NCBI GenBank assembly: GCA_032358255.1 | Contig: JAULBX010028715.1 | Coordinates: 1-27,072, forward strand | Source: Heterotrichella gracilis | Lineage: Eukaryota > Sar > Xanthophyceae > Tribonematales > Xanthonemataceae | Reading direction: 5' to 3' | Length of the DNA: 27,072 nucleotides | Part shown: piece by piece, positions 22,988 through 27,072 of the stretch | How the letters are laid out: each line of letters begins with the position of its first letter | Numbering within the stretch: position 1 is the stretch's first letter | Notes under the pieces: generated by a model | The model's database searches: none | What the model saw: the letters and a program-made list of their open reading frames with translations, nothing else | Told to the model about the DNA's origin: nothing | Made by a program: the position numbers and the translations under genes

Positions 22988-23050
22988 ACTTTGCCACTGA
23001 AATCTAGGGTGATCCATCACCCGATCCTGTCGACAGACAACGGTGTACGG

Positions 23051-23060
23051 TTTATATAAT
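23051..23060 (+). promoter_or_regulatory. TATA-like box upstream of gene C
   Basis: TTTATATAAT lies 66 bases before the preferred ATG (23126). At the usual ~30-base distance the transcript would start near 23085, just ahead of an earlier in-frame ATG at 23093. This is a sequence match only. Confidence 0.35.
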
Positions 23061-23125
23061 CGATATCGACGAAATAAGAACCACCTTCACCAATGCACTG
23101 CGATTCACTTTGTGTTTGCCTGGCG

Positions 23126-25238
23126 ATGGTGGACAAACGCAAAAAGTGTGTGGGGGCCGGTGACTGTGAGGCCAGGAAAGGCAAGAAGCTCAAGCACAAG
23201 AATGGCCTCAGGCCCAACCAGAAAGACACTTGCGAGTGCATGTACGAGGGCTGCGATGTGGTGTGCCACCCCCTTCCAGCATGTGCAGGGCGCATGTTCA
23301 CCCACATGGCTGAAGAACACGGTGGGGCGCACACGCATCCCATCCCTTGCCGGGGGGACCTGGGCACCAACGGTGGGTGGTTGCTGGCTTACTTCGGTGG
23401 GAAGCATGGGACCTACTGGGCAGCCAGGAAATTGCTGGAGCTCCTGCTGAGCAAGCAGAGCATCTTGTACGTGGATAGTGACAAGGACCACCCAGCCTGC
23501 AGCGGTTGCAATGCGCAGTGCGGGGCATTGGCGCACGAAATGCCCAGGTCCAAGATTAAAAAGAAGGGAGCTGTGACAGTCAAGTGCCACCTGTGCCACA
23601 TGCAGGCTGGGGGTGGAATAGAGGAGGGGCTTGTCGTGTTCTGGGCACACGGGTACGTGCTCTCTTGCGCTCAGCAGAATGCATCCTGTGGGTGCGTTGG
23701 CTCAGGCATCCCCACCTGCCCATGCAGGGTGTTGGAGCTGGCCTTGCTTTTGCTGGACAGGAGCGCTGGGTTTGGGAGGCCAAAGTTCACAGAGATGGTG
23801 GGTTTCTTCTCTCCCCTTTGTTACAGTCCCCACCCTTCCCCTCCCTGCCACCTACATGTTATATGCATGCATATGCCCCACCTGCCCCTTTGCTCCTGCC
23901 ACACTTGGTTACAAGCTGCCTGCCTGCCTGCCCCCCTTACCATGCCTTGTGTAGGTGTTCCCCTGTCTCCCTGCCATATTGTGGTGGACGGTTGCTTGCA
24001 CCCCTCAGTTCCCCCCCACCCCACCTAAATTACATTTTCATTCGTTGAGTGCTGCCATAACCACGGGCCCCCAACAACCCACATCCTCCCACCGCTTCCA
24101 TAACCAAGCCCTTACCAACATGGGGCCCATGAGCAGGGTGTGCCTGCCTGGATCCATCAGCGGCACCCAAAATCTGCATGCCGCCACCCTACATTGAACC
24201 CTAAATCTCAAACTTTAAACCATAATAAGCGTGAGCTTGCGTGCCTGCCTGGGGCCTCAACAACCCACATCCCTCCCCCCGCTTGCATACCCCTGGACCC
24301 CCAACAAGTCACATCTCCGCCACCCCACACACCCCACACGCGTGGTGGCTGACCTTCTGTTGTGCCCCCCACAGCGCCCGTATGCAGAGAGCGGCATGCA
24401 GCAGCTCGCCTCCTCCCCCCTGGCCAGTGAGCAGCCGTGCTACTTCACCCGGGAACAGGTGGCGGGCCTGTATGTGGGGATTAAGAACCGCGACAGCCTG
24501 AGGACAAAGGCGCAACGTGACGCCCTGACCAGGACACTGGAGGCTGTCCTTCAGGGTGGGTCCGAGGAGTACCCCGCCTACAACCTCAAAGACTTTGATG
24601 AGGCCAGCGCGGCGCCGCTGCGCAACATCAGGGGCGCCTGGCCACACGGAATGGTGCCCGCCAGCATGGGCTTCGGGGATCCCTGGTGCTTCTCCTTGGT
24701 GATCACAGGGGACAAGGGGACCCACACCGGTTTCCACGCGGACTGGACCGAGGCGTTCAACATTGCCTTCCTCATCTGCCTGCTGGCGCCCTCAGCCCAG
24801 GAGCTGGTCGAGTCAGTGGCGAGGTGTGACCTCATCTCCCCCTCCGGGATCCCCCGAGCAAATCAGTGGCTCATGGAAAACACCGAAGAATGGCGCTCCA
24901 TTGGCTTCACCACCAGCGACACCAACAGGGTGTTCCTGGATGGGGAGCTGCGGGCCAGGTTCCTTGAGGCCATGGGCGATCAAGTGGTGACGGTGCAGCA
25001 GAAGCCGGGGCATGTGGTGCGCGTCCCACCGGACTGGATGCACCAGGTCCTGAATCTGGAGCTCAACATCAAGGTGGCGTGGGACGTGTACGACCCCAAG
25101 CACTTCCACGCCTATGGCCTGCTGCAGCGGGACGTGGTGTCCCCCTACCTCAAGAGCGGAATGGCCAGGGACCACATGGCGTTCAACGAGGTGGCGGGCG
25201 GGGTCATCGCCGCATGGAACGGGCTGCGCCCCGTGTGA
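23126..25238 (+). CDS. Gene C: C2H2-like finger + zinc ribbon + JmjC-type Fe(II)/2-oxoglutarate oxygenase
   Basis: Preferred exons are 23126-23652, 23728-23797 and 24375-25238 (486 residues, phases 2 and 0). If the 75-base middle intron is kept, the product is 511 residues in the same frame. The N-terminus is basic. Next come C38-x4-C43-x16-H60-x4-H65 (C2H2-like) and C125-x2-C128-x25-C154-x2-C157 (zinc ribbon), with KIKKK between the ribbon pairs. The C-terminal half is JmjC-like: GTHTGFHAD holds T317, H320 and D322 of TxxHxD, and VRVPPDWMHQVLNLELNIKV holds the second iron His, H422, followed by AWD. Such domains hydroxylate proteins or demethylate lysines using iron, O2 and 2-oxoglutarate. 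The substrate is unknown. An in-frame ATG at 23093 would add 11 residues; 23126 has the better context (GCGATGG). The stop is TGA 25236-25238. Confidence 0.8.
23653..23727 (+). other. Probable 75-bp optional intron in gene C
   Basis: It is bounded by GG|GTACGT and CATGCAG|GG. It is divisible by three and has no stop, so splicing or retention both keep the frame. The retained peptide (25 residues) is Cys-rich and unlike its flanks. Confidence 0.5.
23798..24374 (+). other. Last intron of gene C, with a degenerate internal duplication
   Basis: This 577-base, C-rich intron runs from GTGGGT to an acceptor ending CCCCCCACAG. A segment around CAACAACCCACATCC occurs at about 24073 and again at about 24258, each followed by a C-rich stretch, CCGCTT and GCATACC/CCATAACC-like words. 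This suggests an old tandem duplication of about 185 bases. Confidence 0.6.
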
Positions 25239-25905
25239 GTGTCCCCGCGGGGGTGGCGGGTAGGAGTATGTCGGGAAGGTTTTGTTTTTATTGTGTAGGG
25301 ACATGTGCTGGCGTTTGGGGAGGGATGTATTTTCTTTAAAGACATCTGCTGGCATTGATCTTGTGCCTTGTGCATGAGGTGTTTTCAGGTGGTGGGGAGA
25401 TTGGAGACGCTTAGGAGGGCAGCAGGCAGCGTTGTGTTTTCCATGCAGGGTGCAGGGTGCAGAGAGGGTGTCGAACCCACTAATTTCGTGTTATTTATTT
25501 CCTTGCTATTTTTTTCTCAACTCACAACACCACTATCTGCAGCATATGTGCAACTTTATTTTGCAAGCTTATTTTCTCCAACTTGGCCGCTCTTTCGTTT
25601 ATGTATATATATGTTACCAGTGGCAGCTGGCAGCTGGTGTTGTTTCTGTCTGCTTTCTGGGCCACATACGCGGCCTGCTGTTCTGCTTTGTTAGTGTGCC
25701 ATCACGATACATCGCCTGTCCCATATGCTCGACATGTATGCCAGCAGCGCCAACCTACCCTACGTGCAAAGTGACCTATTACGACAGTCCCCATTCATCC
25801 CAATTTCAACGAGTCAAGGACGCTTCTCTTGTAGGCGTTTCCTTCCTTTTCTCCGTTCTGCAATGCATGTCATGTGTTAATATTCCATCGGAACGCTACA
25901 TAAGT
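25239..25905. other. Gene C 3' flank; no further gene recognised
   Basis: No TGTAA signal was found near the gene C stop. From about 25480 the DNA is T-rich with open frames of up to 175 codons on plus that lack motifs. They look like pyrimidine-rich non-coding DNA. Confidence 0.45.
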
Positions 25906-26208
25906 GGCCCCTTACTCCGCCTTTGTGGGTTCCCTTCCTTTCTTTCTTTAAGGAGTTAAGCCAGTAAAATATGGCGTATGGCCAGAAACCCTGAAGGAGA
26001 TGCTGGCTCTAGAAGCCTTTAGTAATTGCATGAATCCATCAGATACCTGTACTACAATCATTAAAGCATGCCACAAGCACTGTGCCATGGCATGTTCTGC
26101 GACAGGCACCATGCAGCTTGGAAGTTCCAAGATATAGAAATCACGCCATATTATGGCATTTAGAAAGAAAGAAAGAAAGGGGACGCACAAAGGCGGATTT
26201 AGGCAGCC
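25906..26208. mobile_element. MITE-like element (about 303 bp) with imperfect terminal inverted repeats
   Basis: The left end (about 25906-25985) and the reverse complement of the right end (about 26146-26208) align: GGCCCCTTACTCCGCCTTTG against GGCTGCCTAAATCCGCCTTT. Both continue into a CTTTCTTTCTTT tract and then an ATATGGCGT block. The interior has no coding capacity. A clear target-site duplication was not found, so the superfamily is open. The (GAAA)n at 26163-26179 is part of the right repeat. The interior shares a block with 4594-4636. Confidence 0.7.
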
Positions 26209-26459
26209 GGCCGATTCTCAAATCCAATCTCTTCAAGTCTGTACTTGCTGTGACACTCGATGACTGCATTGTTCACGTATCAACCATTTTCTTCGCTACA
26301 TTGCGAGCCATGGGCAGCCCAGCAACAGGTGACTTCAGCCAGCAAACTTTGAAGGCAACAAGCTTGCCAAGTACGGTACAACTGAAGGTGTAACAAGTGG
26401 GGCCCTTGAGAAGGTTCTGCTTTGGGCCTGGGCCATCCGCTGGGCAAAGCTGTGGCCCT

Positions 26460-26770
26460 CTAGGACTAAAACCTAGTAGGACACTAATTCAGTTAGATGA
26501 TTCTGAATGGGACAAAGAGAAGGATGCACATGTGATCGAGAAGAAAAGAAAAGAAATTATGCCAAAAGGCGCGCGTAAGGCGCCATAGTAACTACGCATA
26601 GGCCCCACCAAAACGAGTCAGTCAGGAAAGCCATCCTCGGGGGGAAAAGGCAGAGGAGGAAGGGAAAGTAGCAGCAGGGCGAACACGGGGGTGTCTAGAA
26701 ATGGAGAGGAAACTGCTGGTGAGGCCAAGGCTCAGCAAGCTATCAAAAGTGCCCATGGGGACATCTTTTG
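26460..26770 (+). pseudogene. Possible decayed coding remnant (Lys/Ser/Gly-rich)
   Basis: One plus frame reads DDSEWDKEKDAHVIEKKRKE and on to KGARKAP. After two adjacent stops (TAG TAA at about 26586-26591) it continues as SGKPSSGGKGRGGRESSSR and then GEETAGEAKAQQAIKSAHGD to a TGA near 26771. The charged, low-complexity style suggests former coding sequence, perhaps of a mobile element. No family is recognised and chance is possible. Confidence 0.25.
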
Positions 26771-26945
26771 AGGAGCCAATGATCACTTTAAAATTAACTA
26801 ACTAGTATAAACCAAGTTAAGATGTTGTAAGATGAGAGCATTTGAATCTTTTATTATTCCTAGTAGGAAAAGTCATCTAACAAAATTCACTAGAAGTCAT
26901 CCTGCAGTCCTCCGTCAGGACTATTTCCCATGGCGAAGATCAGAT

Positions 26946-26963
26946 ATAGTTAGTTAGTTAGTT
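26946..26963. repeat. (TAGT)n microsatellite
   Basis: A short run of TAGT/TTAG tetranucleotides, about four and a half units. The remainder up to the window end shows no gene. Confidence 0.7.
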
Positions 26964-27072
26964 ACATGCATTCCAGCAAAATAGCCAGATTAGCTGTCAG
27001 TCTTGCACATGCGGCGCCACGCAGCTCTTTCCTGGCACTGTTTGAACCATCTATTGATCCCACGCGACTTGA

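Noticed and set aside
25463..25490. Minus-strand B-box-like GGGTTCGACACCC
   Set aside because: No acceptor stem, anticodon arm or A-box is found in the surrounding AT-rich DNA.

Overview
The window looks like nuclear DNA of a green alga (Chlorophyta, probably Chlorophyceae). The evidence is multi-exon genes whose introns use GTGAGT, GTGCGT, GTAAGT or GTACGT donors and (T)GCAG-type acceptors, two copies of the chlorophyte poly(A) signal TGTAA after the best gene, a plant/green-algal type TTTAGGG telomere tract, and remnants of Ty3-type and LINE-type retroelements. Most of the window is gene-poor. No species is claimed.

Layout. 1-1310: a 9-bp minisatellite followed by a frameshifted Ty3/gypsy-type retrotransposon remnant on the minus strand. 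1451-1539: a short interstitial telomere tract with an inverted end, framed by a 20-bp direct duplication. About 1540-9258: some 7.7 kb with no convincing gene, holding degenerate short repeats and a fragment resembling the interior of a MITE found near the right end. 9499-14337: gene A, nine in-phase exons, 543 residues, two C2HC zinc-finger-like clusters and a nuclear localisation signal; family not recognised. 16542-17151: remains of a minus-strand gene with an acidic-then-basic tail and one in-frame stop. 18702-21110: gene B, four exons, a protein kinase whose last subdomain lies behind an in-frame TAA. 22042-22987: two perfect 13-bp hairpins around a decayed LINE reverse transcriptase. 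23126-25238: gene C, a C2H2-like finger plus a zinc ribbon joined to a JmjC-type Fe(II)/2-oxoglutarate oxygenase domain. 25906-26208: a 303-bp MITE-like element with imperfect ~65-80 bp terminal inverted repeats.

Genes A, B and C lie on the same strand, 4.4 and 2.0 kb apart. A is probably nuclear, C probably acts on chromatin or another protein, and B is a kinase, so they could be regulatory neighbours. Nothing in the sequence shows that they work together, and each looks like an independent transcription unit. The exon models rest on phase-consistent splice sites read by eye, with no transcript data. The most unusual items are the zinc-ribbon/JmjC fusion, the unfamiliar zinc-finger protein A, the kinase with an in-frame stop, and the telomere tract inside a 20-bp duplication.
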